Positions 63,685 through 64,000 of a stretch of 64,000 bases of DNA are shown here, piece by piece. The stretch spans positions 10,723-74,722 of the forward strand of contig UQXA01000007.1 of NCBI GenBank assembly GCA_900544865.1. The letters are read 5' to 3'. Origin of the DNA: an uncultured Collinsella sp. (GTDB lineage Bacteria > Actinomycetota > Coriobacteriia > Coriobacteriales > Coriobacteriaceae). Positions within the stretch are counted from its first letter, which is position 1. Each line of letters begins with the position of its first letter. Both the position numbers and the translations under genes were made by a program. Under the pieces are notes generated by a model. The model saw only the letters and a list, made by a program, of their open reading frames with translations. It was not told the DNA's origin and ran no database searches.

Positions 63685-64000
63685 GGTGCACGGGTTCGAA
63701 CCCGTATCTAGCTATATATAAGAACGCTTGGCGAACAAAACCCGCCTTTTACCGATGGGAAACAAATAACTGATGCCTTTGGAGTAAAGTAGCGCTCCAG
63801 AGATGACCGATGTCTCAATACACATAAAACAGCTGGTCATCGCCAATATCAGAAGCCAATGCTTCAGTTTTAACCTCAGTGATGCGACTGAGGGACCTAT
63901 TCATTTGTGAACAAAATATGGAGTGCGCGATTCCCGCCCACGGCGCCCCTCCGGTCTGGCAATATATCTCCTTGCCGCGCGGCCCGGTCGGACCGGATCA
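63685..64000. other. 316-base terminal stretch without a recognised gene
   Basis: Apart from the T-arm-like palindrome near 63691-63704, I see no gene, tRNA or convincing hairpin. The composition is lower in GC than the genes to the left. Confidence 0.6.

Noticed and set aside
63510..63704. Additional tRNA-Lys or antisense tRNA genes
   Set aside because: Only T-arm-like and 3'-end sequences are present, without a full cloverleaf.

Overview
This window looks like the replication-origin region of a gut Coriobacteriia chromosome (Actinomycetota), most likely Collinsella or a close relative. This is inferred from the origin gene order, moderately high GC, a DUF721/DciA gene between recF and gyrB, an ATP-binding wHTH protein beside dnaA, and parS sites of the form TGTTTCACGTGAAACA. 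No species can be proven from the window alone.

Left arm (1-31.3 kb), almost all on the minus strand and so co-directional with a fork leaving the origin: a truncated AAA ATPase with a palindromic operator; a frameshifted GntR/UTRA regulator remnant; carA-carB; a membrane protein; an ABC exporter half-transporter; a Nudix hydrolase; purD; purA; and the operon rpsF-ssb-rpsR-rplI followed by dnaB. Two tRNA-Ser genes, a TRIC-type channel and a bactofilin-like membrane protein lie on the plus strand. Then come typA, two unknown genes, a bifunctional nuclease gene, tRNA-Ile, gyrA, gyrB, dciA, recF and dnaN.

Origin (31.3-35 kb): the dnaN-dnaA intergenic region carries an AT-rich tract, five consecutive DnaA-trio motifs and DnaA-box-like sites. 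dnaA follows, then a GHKL-ATPase / Gln-rich / winged-helix protein, then a second cluster of the same box type before rpmH. This suggests a bipartite origin enclosing dnaA and an uncharacterised origin-linked ATPase.

Right arm (35-64 kb), mostly plus strand: rpmH-rnpA-yidD-yidC-khpB; rsmG, three parS sites and parA-parB plus a small membrane protein, in visibly lower-GC DNA; rlmN (minus); ddl; an exonuclease-DinG helicase; a tandem WYL regulator pair (minus); a membrane M28-like protein with a disordered insertion of about 660 residues and damaged metal ligands; a thioester/CnaB/LPATG adhesin (minus); tRNA-Gly with a repeat array; purB; a TSCPD protein; a Tat lipoprotein; a two-component system; purC; an M29 aminopeptidase; and tRNA-Lys with a duplicated 3' end.

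The main non-genic novelty is a family of short GC-rich repeats found directly downstream of three different tRNA genes (Ser-CGA, Gly-CCC, Lys-TTT). Each carries an inverted copy of the T-arm of its own neighbouring tRNA plus a hairpin conserved in shape but not in loop sequence. At Gly and Lys there are also direct copies of the tRNA 3' end. Functionally the window brings together replication initiation and helicase loading (DnaA, DnaN, RecF, DciA, DnaB, gyrase, SSB), chromosome segregation (ParABS), membrane insertion (YidC/YidD), and purine and carbamoyl-phosphate synthesis.
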